Part shown: piece after piece, positions 10,848 to 22,038 of the stretch
How the letters are laid out: every line of letters begins with the position of its first letter
How positions within the stretch are numbered: position 1 is the first letter of the stretch
Origin: Hemileia vastatrix
Taxonomy: Eukaryota; Basidiomycota; Pucciniomycetes; Pucciniales; Zaghouaniaceae
Reading direction: 5' to 3'
DNA length: 64,000 nt
NCBI GenBank assembly: GCA_030280995.1
Contig: JASXTE010000002.1
Span: 30,206,683 to 30,270,682 of the forward strand
Translations under genes and position numbers: made by a program
Notes under the pieces: generated by a model
Database searches by the model: none
Told to the model about the DNA's origin: nothing
The model's input: the letters and a program-made list of their open reading frames with translations, nothing else

Positions 10848-12107
10848 ATGCCTTCCTCACTTTCAAATCGTGATAAATTACATAAAGCAATGACTTTCAT
10901 GGCGCTTGAACTGCTCTTGGACTCTGATTCCGATTCTGATCTAGAAGAAGATTTTGTCGTTTTATCAAAAATGGCCAGGAAACGTTACCTTCTTCCCAGA
11001 AAGCCTCAAGTACTTCATACCCCCAAGTACACCATCCAAACACTTCTTAAACTATCTACACCCAGTTTTAGATGGCTGTTCAGGACTTCTCAGGAATGTT
11101 TCCTTAAATTGCTTGAGCTTATTCAGGATCATCCCATATTTCACAATAATTCTCAAAAAGAACAACAACATCCTTCAATTCAATTGGCCATCACACTATG
11201 TTGTTTGGGTTCAAATGGTAATGGAGCCGCTTTGAAACGTTTAGAAAATGTCTTTGATTTAGGGTATGGTTCAGTTAACACTTATACCAAACGATGTATC
11301 ACTGCCATCAACTCCTTGGAATCTCAACTTCTCACCTGGCCAACAAAAGAAGAGCGACTTGAATCATCTCAGGTTATGCAAGCAGAGGGCTTTCCAGGAT
11401 GTATTGGTTTTGTTGATGGTACTACTATTCCTTTGAGCCAGAAACCTGCTCAAGGTGGAAACAATTACTTTGACCGTAAAAAGAGGTAGATTATTTTTAA
11501 CTCCTTTCATCCTCCTTGAAACTAACACAAACAAATATATCTTCTTTATAGATATTCAATTAACGTTCAGCTTATATGTGACGTAAACAAAAAATTTATA
11601 TCATTCTTTGCTGGCTATCCTGGCTCATGTCATGACTCCTACGTCTTCCAAAGAATGCATATTTCAAATGAACCTGAAAAATTCTTTGATGAAAATCAGT
11701 ATCTTCTTGCAGATTCTGCTTATGAGAATGGAAAGTATGTACTTCCTGCTTTTCGGGGAGCAGCTTCAGAAGACAGTCAAAATGCCAAATTCAACAATCA
11801 TTTGGCAAAGTCAAGAGTCCGTATTGAACATTCTATTGGAATCTTGAAAGGCCGTTTTTCTAGTTTAAGGGAATTAAGAAGTCCTCTTAGAAATAAATCT
11901 GAAATGGAGGCGGTGATCAACTGGATTCTGTGTTGCACTATACTTCATAACCTACTTGCTGACCTCAAAGATCAATGGTTAGAGCTGTATGAAGATGAAC
12001 AAGTTGATTCACCTCCGACTATATCCAACACTTCTATTTCTCAATCAACTAGTATAAGGGCGAAAATCCTTCCAATAACACTCCAACATTTTTCAACGCA
12101 ATTTTAA
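10848..12107 (+). CDS. Harbinger-2 transposase (DDE_Tnp_4 type), two exons, 397 aa
   Basis: Exon 1 is 10848-11485, the intron 11486-11551 (66 nt, GT...AG) and exon 2 11552-12107. The spliced protein is 397 aa and collinear with the Harbinger-1 enzyme. D190, D241 and E305 are all retained (FVDGTT, CHDSY, RIEHSIG). The differences from Harbinger-1 are a few single substitutions, for example RQLFR/RWLFR, KQCIT/KRCIT, VNGKY/ENGKY, NSRVH/KSRVR and NKCEM/NKSEM, and none of them touches the catalytic triad. Both copies being open argues for recent activity. Whether either copy is transcribed cannot be judged from sequence. Confidence 0.93.
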
Positions 12108-12521
12108 TTTTTTTCTCTTTCTCTTCAAATTATCAATTTGCATGTATTATTCACTGAGAATGGTAAATTTTTTTGCATATTTTTTTGGTTTTTGAATTTG
12201 CTGTTAAAGTCTTATTTTTTTTTCTCTCTGTGTTTTCTTTCATCAACTCAACATGAAATCGCATATTTTCAGCAAACGCATATTTTTTCAGTCACTCAAA
12301 GGTTGGGAAAGAGTTGGAAGGGAAGATTAAGGGTTCCGAGGCATTTTAAATGAAGAAAAGGGTCTGGGAGAGGTTGAGAGGGGTGAAATGGGGATCAAAA
12401 GAGGATGGCATACAATGGGGCTGGGAGGATAGCGAAAGGCATGGGGAGGGAAGACAAGCATGTGTTGATAGAATTGAAAGGGATGGAGATTGGTGCAAAC
12501 AGAGTGTGAAAATAGGAGGAT

Positions 12522-12553
12522 GAACTCTGTTCTTCGGGCGAAGAACAGAGTTC
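12522..12553. repeat. Perfect 15-bp hairpin inside Harbinger-2
   Basis: Identical to the 32-bp hairpin at 7497-7528: GAACTCTGTTCTTCG, loop GG, exact inverted copy. Confidence 0.95.
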
Positions 12554-13095
12554 ACTTCCATAAAATATTAGCTGAAACATAGTTTTCAATTCTGTAAAAA
12601 CAGTTGTAAGTAATAGAAAAAGTCACTGATTTTTTTTCTATGTAATCCTTGCTTTACGAGGAGACTTTTGTGACGAAGCAGATTTTTGAGTTACCTTTTG
12701 AGATTTGGAATGTCTGGGAGGCATTATGAAACTGGCACATAACAAGAAAAAAGATTAAAAAGTAGAAGAAATAAGTAAAAAAGAATGTAAACATGCCTGG
12801 TCAAAATATTGAAAATGTCAGGAAGGGGTGTGTGCCGAGGATTGATGGGTAGGTAGCAAGGAAGGTCAGTGTGTCACATGTGACAGGGATGGGGTAAGAA
12901 ATGAAGGGATGTTTTGTGGCCAAAATGTGGTTGTGAAAAAAAACGGGAAAAAAGTGCTGATTTGAGGTCATAACTGACACCCTTTTTTGAAATAAGTGAC
13001 TTTTTTGCAAAATTTAAGTGCTGATTTGTAAGTGCTGATTTGGTTTGAAATCCGCACTTAATTTAAGTGCGGATTTGCCAGAACTGACACCCCCT

Positions 13096-13197
13096 ATTAT
13101 ATTTTAGCACTACCTACTGCGCTAACTCCCTTTGTCCTTCCTGGACTATGAGCGCTGATTGGTCTAAAATTATGCTACCTGCAAGGTGCGTACCACA
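13096..13197 (-). other. Outer end of the Gypsy-A 5' LTR
   Basis: About 100 bp between Harbinger-2 and Gypsy-B1 with the AGCGCT-rich composition of 9184-10539. On the minus strand the segment starts TGTGGTACGC, a plausible LTR 5' tip. Homology to Gypsy-B2 (from about 50815) begins just to the right. Confidence 0.45.
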
Positions 13198-14640
13198 CCG
13201 CCTCTGGTGTTTTGGAGAGTGGCTAAGGCTCTAGTGAGAGTCTGTCTTTTTTAGAGTAAAAAGGGCTTATCCCCCTAGTGCTTCAACCTCTCCCCAAGAT
13301 GACAAAATCCCATGTTGTAGTAGGTCAGCTCCCCTGGAGATATTCAAAGTGGATTTTCAACTTTCTCTTTTTAATTTTTCTCTTCTCTGCAAGTATTCTT
13401 CATGTTTTTTGTCAAGTATCTGTTCTCTCTCAAGATTCTCAATTATCTTTAATTTAAGTTAAAAAAAGAAGATTGGCTATATATCTTTATTGAAAGATAT
13501 GCAGAAAAGCTGTGGGGTGGTGAGATTGGGGTCTAAAAGTAAGTCGTCCCAATTGTGCACTGTTAGGGTTTCTTCTACACCTTTCAAAAACATTACCTTG
13601 GCCACGTCTGTGAGCATTGGGGAAACCCCTGGTTATTTTTTTAGGATGGATGAAAACTCAAGAATAGAAAAGAAAATTTTCAAGATAAATGAATAAAAGC
13701 AAGAATAAAATCTGAAGATAATCAAAAAAGAAGAAAAGAATTATTTTTGTGAAGATAAGCAAGATCAATTTTCAGGCCTCCAGCATGAGGTTAAAATACA
13801 TATGCTTGTAAAGAAAGAAGATCATCAAGATAAATTTTTGGACCTCCAGAATGAGGTTAAACTGTACAAAATTTGAAGAAAGAAGATCAGCAAGATCAAT
13901 TTTTAGGCCTCTGGCATGAGGATAAACTGCATAATTTTAGAAGATGTGATTCAGAAGATGAATCTTGATTATAAGATTTGTAAGATGGAAGTGAGAATGA
14001 AGATGTGTAATTGTTGAAAAGTTGTGGAGTGGTGAGATTAGGGTCTAAATGTAAGTCCTTCCAATTGTGCACCACTATGGGTTCTTCTAAAACTTTCAAA
14101 AACATTACCTGAGCCACACATGTGAGCAATGGAGAAACCCTTGGTTTTTGTTCCAGGTCTGGTGGTGAAGACATTCTGAAGATCCCTCAAGTTGACAGTG
14201 GAACCGCAAAGAAAAAGAAGGTGGCCAAGAAGATTAGGCCTGTCAATAATCCTATGCCTGTAGGTTTGAATCTCTATTGAAGAGACCTCTGTTGTCAAGA
14301 GATCTGTACTGTACTCCTCTGGTGAAGAATCCTCATAATTTTGTGGAAACTGCTCGGCTGACTGTGGAAAGGTTGAAAGTTGTTAATTTTGGTCCTGATG
14401 GGTGGTTGTCTGATGAGTAAAAGAATTTGTTGCATGTAATTGTGCTCAGGGAGAAAGTGGTGGCATTTGTCAAAGAGGAGTGGGGTTTTTTTAAACACTC
14501 TTAAGAGGAACCTTACTAGGTTCCTGTGGTTTGTAATGAGCCTTGGCAAATCAAACAAATTCCAATACCAGCTGCTATTAGGGATGATTTTTTGGAGATT
14601 TTTAGGGATAGAGTAAGGACACAATTGTATGAACAATAAA
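13198..14640 (+). pseudogene. Gypsy-B1 pol linker between protease and RT, with internal repeats
   Basis: No catalytic domain. A block of about 130 bp (13508-13640) recurs at 14022-14155. Between them, a unit of about 65 bp occurs three times (starting near 13753, 13821 and 13887), encoding peptides around DHQDQFLGLQNEDKL. Gypsy-B2 has the same architecture at 51119-51768, so this is a property of the family. The end of the segment (14350-14640) encodes the pre-RT region (WLSDE, LLHVIVLREK) with several stops. Function unknown; a repetitive linker in the polyprotein is the simplest reading. Confidence 0.65.
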
Positions 14641-15900
14641 CTACTAGTTTCTCAAGTCCAGTTCTCTGTGTTAAGAATCAGAATTGGAAATTGAGGGTGG
14701 TGCATAATCTTAGGGCCTTGAATAGAGTCACTATCAAGGATCCAGGGATGCCGCCAAGTGCAGAGGACTTTGTGGAAGCTTTTTCTGAAAAGGTGTGTTA
14801 TGGTTTGGGTGACATTATGGGTGGTTATGATGAAAGGGATTTTCACACCAATTCACAGCCACTCAAAATGTTTGAGACTCCTCTGGGAAGATTTAAGCTC
14901 ACTAGGTTGCCTCAAGGAGCAACTAATTAAGTAGAAGTATATCAAGCTCAAATGGCTTGTATTTTACAAAATGAGGTCCCTACTCATGCTGGTATTTTTA
15001 TTGATGATGGTGGAATCAAAGGAACCGCCACTGATTATGGAAATGCAATGCTGAAGAAGAACCCAGGTATAACGAAATCTATTAGGGAATATGCAATTAC
15101 TCTAGAGAGAGTATTGTTTAGGATTGAAGAGGCTGGTTTGACCATTTCTGGGTCAAATTTTAGTTTTTGTGTTCCTGCTCTGGAAATTCTGAGTCATGTC
15201 GTATGTAAGGAGGGAAGGATTAGGGCAAAGAAGAAAGTTAATAAAATTCAGTCATGGGCAAGGCTCAAAAATACTACTGAAGTTAGGGGATTTTTGGGAG
15301 TTTTTTTGTATGAGCAGATTTTTATTAAAGATTTTTCTTTGTTAGCTTCACCTTTAAGAAGGTTGACCAGGAAAGATGAAGAGTGGGAATGGACTTAAGA
15401 GTGTGAAGAGGCTTTTCAGAAGTTGAAAAAGGTGGTAGGTGAAGATATTATTCTTCACAAGTTGGATTATGGAAGGGAAGCTGGAAAAATTGTTCTGGAA
15501 ATTGAATCAAGTTATATTGCTGCTGGTGCTTTTTTGCCTCAGGAAGAAAAAGCTGAGAAGGTCAGGCCAGTAAGGTATGAGTCTGTGGTTTTTAACGAGG
15601 TGGAATCTAGGTATTCTCAGCCAAAGTTGGAATTGTGTGGTGTAGCAAAATTTTGAAGAAGCTACAAACTGTTTTGTGGGGGGAGCATTTTGAGTTGAAG
15701 GGGGAGGAGAAATCACTGGCTCAAATGATCAATACACGTAGTATTCCAAATGCACCAATGACTAGGTGAGTGGAATTTATTCAACATTTTTCTTTTGACC
15801 TGGTGCATAAGCCAGGTAGAACTTTTACAATGCCAGATAGATAATCAAGAAGACCACTCACAGATGAAAATTCTGATTGTGAAGAATTTGATGAAGATTT
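14641..15900 (+). pseudogene. Gypsy-B1 reverse transcriptase and RNase H
   Basis: RT homology begins at about 14650 (KLRVVHNLRALNRVTIKD) and runs through PQG (near 14910) and the catalytic box FIDDGG (near 15000), which is the YxDD motif with phenylalanine in place of tyrosine. The thumb and connection follow (GFLGVF, FSLLASPLRRLTRKDEEWEW). RNase H starts near 15480 (VLEIESSYIAAGAF), where glutamate stands in place of the first catalytic aspartate; Gypsy-B2 keeps aspartate there (LEVDSSYIASGAV). In-frame stops at about 14930 and 15398 and a loss of frame after 15656 make it inactive. Confidence 0.8.
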
Positions 15901-15904
15901 TCTA

Positions 15905-17576
15905 GTGGTTAGGGCCTGCACAATGGGTGCTGAAAATTTTTCTCTCTTCTCCCTCATGAGGATAAACTGGATGATTGTTCTCTATTCCCCCATGAGGCTA
16001 AACTGGAAGATTGTTCTCTCCTCCACCAAGAGGTTAAATTGGCTGGTTCTGATCTTAATTCTGGTGATCAGGATGTTTTTGTTGATGAAGATGGGGCCAT
16101 TGTTTGGGATGGCTCAAAATTGGAGAATGGTTTTTTTGTTGGTAAGCTGGATTCTCTTAAAATTCAGTGGAAGAAAAAGGAGATGCCAAAATTTAGGGAT
16201 TGGTCTCCCGGATGGGCTGGGCATGTTGCTCATGTGTACACTGGAGATTTTGATGACAGGGCTGTACCCTTGGATTTTGTTTTGTTGGATTTTGAAGATG
16301 AGCCCTGGGGTCAGACCGGGTTTTATTTTGTTATGGTTGAATATCTGTTATCCTTGGAAAGACTGGATATTTGTGATGATGATACTTGGGTGGAAATCAA
16401 GAAGAAGAGTCCTGGCTTTTATGTGTCAGGAAGGAGGTTAATGACTAGGATACATCCAAATACTCAGGTAGTGGTGACTCAGAAGAAGGGTCAAGAGTTG
16501 GTGTTGAAGTCTTTGCATGAAGACCTTTGTCATAGAGGCTTTGGGGGGACTTTTAGAAGAGTAGCAGATAGATTTTGGTGGCCAGGTATGAAGTTGGCTG
16601 TGCAGGGTTTGGTTTAATCTTGTGAAGAATGTCAAAGAAGAAGTCGCTTGAAACCCAAAGAGTTTGGCCATGCTGCTGGTGAAACAGCTGTCTTTGGAAG
16701 AATCAGTCTGGATGCTGTCCATATCAAATAGGGAAGGTATAGATACTTGATTGTTTCCAGGGATTCTTTGTCTTGTTGGTTGGAGGAGGTGCCTCTGGTT
16801 AATTTGACTTCCAAAAATGTGGCAGAAGTTTTAGAGAAAGAATGGTTATTTGGGTATGGTTTGATGAAGTTGGTGACTGTTTATAGTGGGCCAGAGTTTG
16901 GAGCCAAATTTAAAGAAGCTGTGGCAATTATTGGTTCTGAACTCAGAGTGGCTACACCTTATTATCCTGAAGCTGAAGGCATGGTTGAAAGAGGCCATTC
17001 ATTTAACAAGAATTATTTAGTGAGAATGTCTGGAGATAGTGCTGAATAATGGAGGCATTATTTACCCTTGGTGTTATTTGCCAATAGGGTCACTGTGAAA
17101 ATTACAACTGAATATTTCCCTTATGAATTAATTTTTGGGCAGAAAGCTGTTCTACAAGTAGATTTGGAAGCTTTCTCTTATCTTGGAATTGATTGGGATG
17201 ATGTGTTCTCAACAGAAGATTTTCTCTGTGCCAGGATGCAACAGTTAGATTGTAGAGAGAAATGTCAAAAGAAGGCATACTATAGAATGATGAAGATAAG
17301 AAATCAATCAGTCAGATACTGGGACAAGAAGTTGGCTCATAGACTCAGGAATCCCTTGAAGCCTGGTTGTTTGGTTTTGGTGTATAATAGAAGTTTGGAT
17401 AGTCAGTGGGGAAAGATGTTTGCTAAAAGATGGAATAGATCTTACAGAGTCAGATCTCAGGTTTATGGAGGTTCTTATTATTTATAGGAGTTCGATGGCG
17501 CAGTCTTAAGGAAGAGAGTGTCTAATGATCAGGTAAAGAGATTTTACCCAAGAGGCACTAGAAGTGAGGGAGATTG
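15905..17576 (+). pseudogene. Gypsy-B1 integrase
   Basis: Just upstream of the integrase, at about 15945-16040, is a threefold repeat of a peptide like DCSLFPHEAKL. The HHCC zinc finger is visible near 16510-16640 (LHEDLCHRG...CEECQ). The core begins near 16745. The first aspartate is present (SRDS), the second is tyrosine (TVYSGPEF, where Gypsy-B2 has TVDCEPEF), and the glutamate is present (EAEGMVERGH). The C-terminal domain continues to 17487 (RLRNPLKPGCLVLVYN). Stops at about 16616, 16730 and 17049 and the lost aspartate make it non-functional. Confidence 0.8.
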
Positions 17577-18540
17577 ACTCCTCAATGAGGATAAACTATG
17601 GACCATTCTTTAATATTGGATTTTGGTGATGCTGTGCATCTGTTTTGTTGGAAACTTTTTTTTGTTAGTAGGTAACCATGAATGGGACTTCTAGATTTTA
17701 TTTTGGAAAAGGTGGGGTAATTGATGGGCTGGCTGCTCTATCAATAGTTACCCCAAACTTTCTGTTTCCAACTGCTTCTGTGAATTTGGTTGAAACCTAG
17801 TATTGGTTCATATTAACAGGTTTAGTTCTCTTTTACTTTAAAGTGTCTTATTTGGTTTTGGTAGTGGATCACTGGTGCTTTACCATTATTTTTACTTATT
17901 GGAGGGAGTCCACCCAGTGATCATTTCCTTAGACTGGACTTTCTATGGAGCCAGACTTTTTCTTTTTCTTTTCTTTAATTTTTGTGTCTATGGTTGTGTT
18001 AGATAGTAGTTTTAGATTATTTTCATTTTTCTCTTTTTTTCTTTTAATTTTTTTATGGGAGTTGTTAGGATAAAAAGAGGGAAAAATCACAAAATTATAG
18101 TATTTTGTGTTGCCACATCAGGGTCACCTGGACATGGGCAAGCATTGGTTAGGAAAGGCTCATCAATTGACCGGGCAATGCTATTTTCTTTTTTATCTTT
18201 ATCTCATTTTTTTATTATTTTCTTTGATTTCTATTTATTTCATATTTTCTTTTTTATATCATTTTTTTCTTAATTTATTTTATCTCAACTCATTTAAAAA
18301 TTATTTAAAGACATATCCACATCAAGGTGCACTTGGATGTGGGTAAGGTATCAGGGTATCAGCTCATCAATTAGCTAGGGAATACCATTTGTAACTGTTA
18401 TTTATCTCATCTTATTATTATTATTCATTTCATTTTAGTTTTTTTCAGCTCTCATATTTTTGGTTAATTTTGTTTATTATTTTCAAGTTTTTTTTTGTAT
18501 GTTAGTAGTTTGAATAAAAATAAAAAGCAAAATAAAAAAA
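17577..18540 (+). other. Gypsy-B1 3' non-coding region with hairpin and direct repeats
   Basis: No gene. A hairpin-forming unit lies at 17714-17754 (GGGGTAA...TTACCCC). Two related units of about 75-85 bp, each beginning CCACATCA and containing CTCATCAATT, lie at 18110-18185 and 18305-18392. All have counterparts in Gypsy-B2 (55559-55597, 56235-56310 and 56440-56515), so they belong to the element. Confidence 0.6.
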
Positions 18541-19806
18541 ATAAAAAAAAATAAAAATAAAAATAAAAATAAAAATAAAAATAAAAATAAAAATAAAAAT
18601 AAAAATAAAAATAAAAATAAAAATAAAAATAAAAATAAAAATAAAAATAAAAATAAAAATAAAAATAAAAATAAAAATAAAAATAAAAATAAAAATAAAA
18701 ATAAAAATAAAAATAAAAATAAAAATAAAAATAAAAATAAAAATAAAAATAAAAATAAAAATAAAAATAAAAATAAAAATAAAAATAAAAATAAAAATAA
18801 AAATAAAAATAAAAATAAAAATAAAAATAAAAATAAAAATAAAAATAAAAATAAAAATAAAAATAAAAATAAAAATAAAAATAAAAATAAAAATAAAAAT
18901 AAAAATAAAAATAAAAATAAAAATAAAAATAAAAATAAAAATAAAAATAAAAATAAAAATAAAAATAAAAATAAAAATAAAAATAAAAATAAAAATAAAA
19001 ATAAAAATAAAAATAAAAATAAAAATAAAAATAAGAATAAAAATAAAAATAAAAATAAAAATAAAAATAAAAATAAAAATAAAAATAAAAATAAAAATAA
19101 AAATAAAAATAAAAATAAAAATAAAAATAAAAATAAAAATAAAAATAAAAATAAAAATAAAAATAAAAATAAAAATAAAAATAAAAATAAAAATAAAAAT
19201 AAAAATAAAAATAAAAATAAAAATAAAAATAAAAATAAAAATAAAAATAAAAATAAAAATAAAAATAAAAATAAAAATAAAAATAAAAATAAAAATAAAA
19301 ATAAAAATAAAAATAAAAATAAAAATAAAAATAAAAATAAAAATAAAAATAAAAATAAAAATAAAAATAAAAATAAAAATAAAAATAAAAATAAAAATAA
19401 AAATAAAAATAAAAATAAAAATAAAAATAAAAATAAAAATAAAAATAAAAATAAAAATAAAAATAAAAATAAAAATAAAAATAAAAATAAAAATAAAAAT
19501 AAAAATAAAAATAAAAATAAAAATAAAAATAAAAATAAAAATAAAAATAAAAATAAAAATAAAAATAAAAATAAAAATAAAAATAAAAATAAAAATAAAA
19601 ATAAAAATAAAAATAAAAATAAAAATAAAAATAAAAATAAAAATAAAAATAAAAATAAAAATAAAAATAAAAATAAAAATAAAAATAAAAATAAAAATAA
19701 AAATAAAAATAAAAATAAAAATAAAAATAAAAATAAAAATAAAAATAAAAATAAAAATAAAAATAAAAATAAAAATAAAAATAAAAATAAAAATAAAAAT
19801 AAAAAT
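18541..19806 (+). repeat. (AAAAAT)n hexanucleotide tract, about 1.26 kb, in Gypsy-B1
   Basis: About 209 tandem copies of AAAAAT, interrupted by only one visible variant unit (AAGAAT, near 19033). Homologous element DNA lies on both sides in Gypsy-B2, whose tract is at 56632-58099. Confidence 0.97.
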
Positions 19807-20431
19807 TTAACTCAAATAAATTTTTTTTATATATTTGCTAATAACTATTTGTTTTCTCTGTTTATAGATTTATATTCTTTTCTTTTCTTTTTTCTTTAAT
19901 AAATGTCTGGAAGAAGAAGCTTCTGAAGGTTGCTCTGGATTATGTTGGCGTTTTCGCTTCTTGTTGGGATTGGAGGAGGCACTGTGTTCCTTGTGGTGTA
20001 GTCTGATGGAGAGAGTATAAGGATTGTAATGGTCAGGAAACTGATTTGAAGGTATTTTTAAGTGGAAGCAGAGGAGGCTGGGATGGAGTGTTGGAAGATG
20101 TGCTTAATTATTCTAGACATATTCCGGTGGTTGTCAAGAAGTTATTTCCTCAGCTTCTTTTCAATGTCATTCAATGGAAAATGAAGAGCAAAAGCTTAAA
20201 GCATGTTTGAACACATCACAATTAGGTGATTAGCTTCATATTGGCATAATCTAGTGTAAATTTGCTTTCCAGAGGGTTTCCAATCTCATTAGTAGCTTCA
20301 GGAGGTGGGGTGCCAACTAAACAGAATAATTATATCAGTAATTAATTTTTGTTGAGGAAATTTAATTAATTAATTTGGTACTTACAGATTGGAAGCTCAT
20401 TAAATTTTTAAGTGGCCAGAATTTTGATTGT
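19807..20431 (+). other. Gypsy-B1 spacer after the (AAAAAT)n tract
   Basis: No gene is visible. The sequence matches 58100-58730 of Gypsy-B2 (shared GAAGAAGCTTCTGAAGGTTG near 19911 and 58185). It lies downstream of the 3' end of the antisense gene at 20432. Confidence 0.6.
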
Positions 20432-21438
20432 TTAAGTGTTTTGAATGGAGATAGTAGGAGAGTCAACCAGGTGGAGGTATGTATTTTCTTGGTTATGCTC
20501 TAAATGGTTTTGAGAATATGAACTAAGATGAGGATGTTCCTGTTGCCTATTTGGAGCAGCAGGGCTGTTGTTCTTTATGTTGTTGATAATGTTACTTGAG
20601 TCAGTTTGGTTGGGTAGTGGTGGTGGAGTACTAGGGTTGTTGTAGAATGTAGCAGGAGAAAGTGACCTAGAAGCTGATTGGGATCTTCTGGATGAAGTTC
20701 TGGAAGAAATTGTACTTTCAGATGAATAAATGGCTAAAAGAGAAGAGATGTAGTTGCTTATTCTTGGTTGAGATGGAGAATTTTGTCTTGGAGCAGTTTT
20801 TGTGCTCTGGTGTCTTCTTGAGGTCCTCTGGAAGGTCTTCTTGAAGTTTTGGTATTTTTGGTATTTTTGGACCAAGAAATGTTTGAGCACACTTCTCTGG
20901 GAGCACTAGAAGGTTGTTGTGTCGAAATATTGGTGTTTGTTGGTGGAATACCGCTGTTTTCTGGCTGAATTTGAAGGTTTTGAGCCTGAATTTTGCTTCT
21001 TAGAAAGGCAGGCGGGATGGCTGGACACAATCTAGAAGCCCAGAAGTTGATTTTAAAGCTGTTTGTGCTGAGCTCAAAGAGATAAAGGCTTTTTTTGAGA
21101 GGATAAAGCAGGTCTTTTGGAGAGTGTTAAGGTGACAGAGCAGCAGGATCTTCTGGATGAAGCTGAAGAAGAAGCAGGACCAAGTTCTGAGGATCTAGAA
21201 GGAGATCTGGGGATGTATTTATGTGAAGATAAAGGTGGTGGTATAGGATAATTGGAGTCTCTGTCACATTTTTTCTTTTTGGAAATGCAAGAATCACAGG
21301 CCGTGTTGTAGAGTTTAGCCTTAGGAGTTGGAAGTGTGAATTTCAAGGCCTTCACATGTGGATACACTGTTTAAAAGCATAGTCCTTTAGAGCAGTGAAG
21401 CTGGTAAGATCTGGGTCAAAAGCAGGGGATCAAGCCAT
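20432..21438 (-). pseudogene. Gypsy-B1 antisense gene 2: half zinc-cluster, Ser/Pro-rich protein
   Basis: This is read on the strand opposite to gag-pol. The likely start is an ATG at 21438, followed by a decayed segment (FDPDLTSFTA) and then an open frame (21367-21074) with ACDSCISKKKKCDRD. That is a C-x2-C-x6-C pattern closely resembling the first half of a fungal Zn(II)2Cys6 cluster. A Ser/Arg/Pro-rich tail follows (open again 20890-20432: RTSSRRSQSASRS), probably in separate exons or broken frames. The counterpart in Gypsy-B2 (about 59720 to 58730) keeps YACKQC and ACDSC. Function unknown; a nucleic-acid-binding or regulatory protein is an inference from the cysteine pattern. Confidence 0.55.
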
Positions 21439-22038
21439 GATCTGTTATAAGACAACAATGAAGAGAAAAGAGATAAGAAGAAAAAAAAATTTCAGTTATG
21501 GGTAGATGATGAAGAGAAAGTAAGATTTTAGTAGGTTGGTTGTGGGGGATCGTTCATGGAATTAGTTTTGGCTTTTTATGCAAAGTGTGGAAAGTCTGTC
21601 AAGAATTTAAACTTAACACTGTGGCCAGTCCATCAAGACTTTAAACTGAAAAATGGTATACTCCCACAAGACTTTAAACTGATGATGGTTTGATGGTTGA
21701 GTCCTTCAGAATTAGAAACTGATAATGTGGTGTTTGTGTGATTCTGGAAAAGTGCATCCAAAGGGGGAGTCTATGAATTTACATAAGGCAAATGTGGGGG
21801 TAACTGATGAGTTGGCTGCTCTGTAGAACAGTTAACCCAGAATTATAGTTTATTTCCTTGTTATTTAATGGTTTGATCTCTGGTTCTGTCTTTATGATTT
21901 AGGTTTTGAGTCCCCCAAGACTATAAACTGAGGATAAGTCCCCCAAGACTGTAAAATGAGGAATTTTTTATGATTGGATACATTCGGGAAGTCTGGAGAG
22001 TAGTCAAGAATTTTTCATTTCTAAGTCAAAAAGTCCAA

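Larger units (their letters stand above)
10540..13095 (+). mobile_element. Harbinger-2: PIF/Harbinger DNA transposon (2556 bp), TSD ATT
   Basis: This has the same TIRs, length and gene as Harbinger-1, offset by 5025 bp, and the same orientation. The target duplication ATT is at 10537-10539 and 13096-13098. It lies in the presumed 5' LTR/leader of Gypsy-A. The two copies have different 3-bp duplications and different flanks, so each arose by its own insertion and not by segmental duplication. Confidence 0.93.
3719..13197 (-). mobile_element. Gypsy-A: Ty3/gypsy LTR retrotransposon, decayed, carrying two Harbinger insertions
   Basis: The element reads right to left: 5' LTR and leader (about 13197 to 9184), gag (9183 to 8071), gag-pol with protease (5514 to 4513) and the N-terminal region of reverse transcriptase (to about 3719), where Copia-1 begins. 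Its Gag and protease resemble those of Gypsy-B, so the two are related families. Harbinger-1 splits its gag-pol and Harbinger-2 splits its 5' LTR/leader. Its right end (TGTGG on the minus strand) lies against an interior point of Gypsy-B1, so Gypsy-A probably inserted into Gypsy-B1; its left part and 3' LTR lie outside the window. Confidence 0.75.

Noticed and set aside
13198..13202. Target duplication of Gypsy-A within Gypsy-B1
   Set aside because: Only the right junction is in the window, so a duplication cannot be tested.
18541..19806. Regular array resembling a CRISPR
   Set aside because: A pure 6-bp repeat without spacers in eukaryotic transposon DNA.
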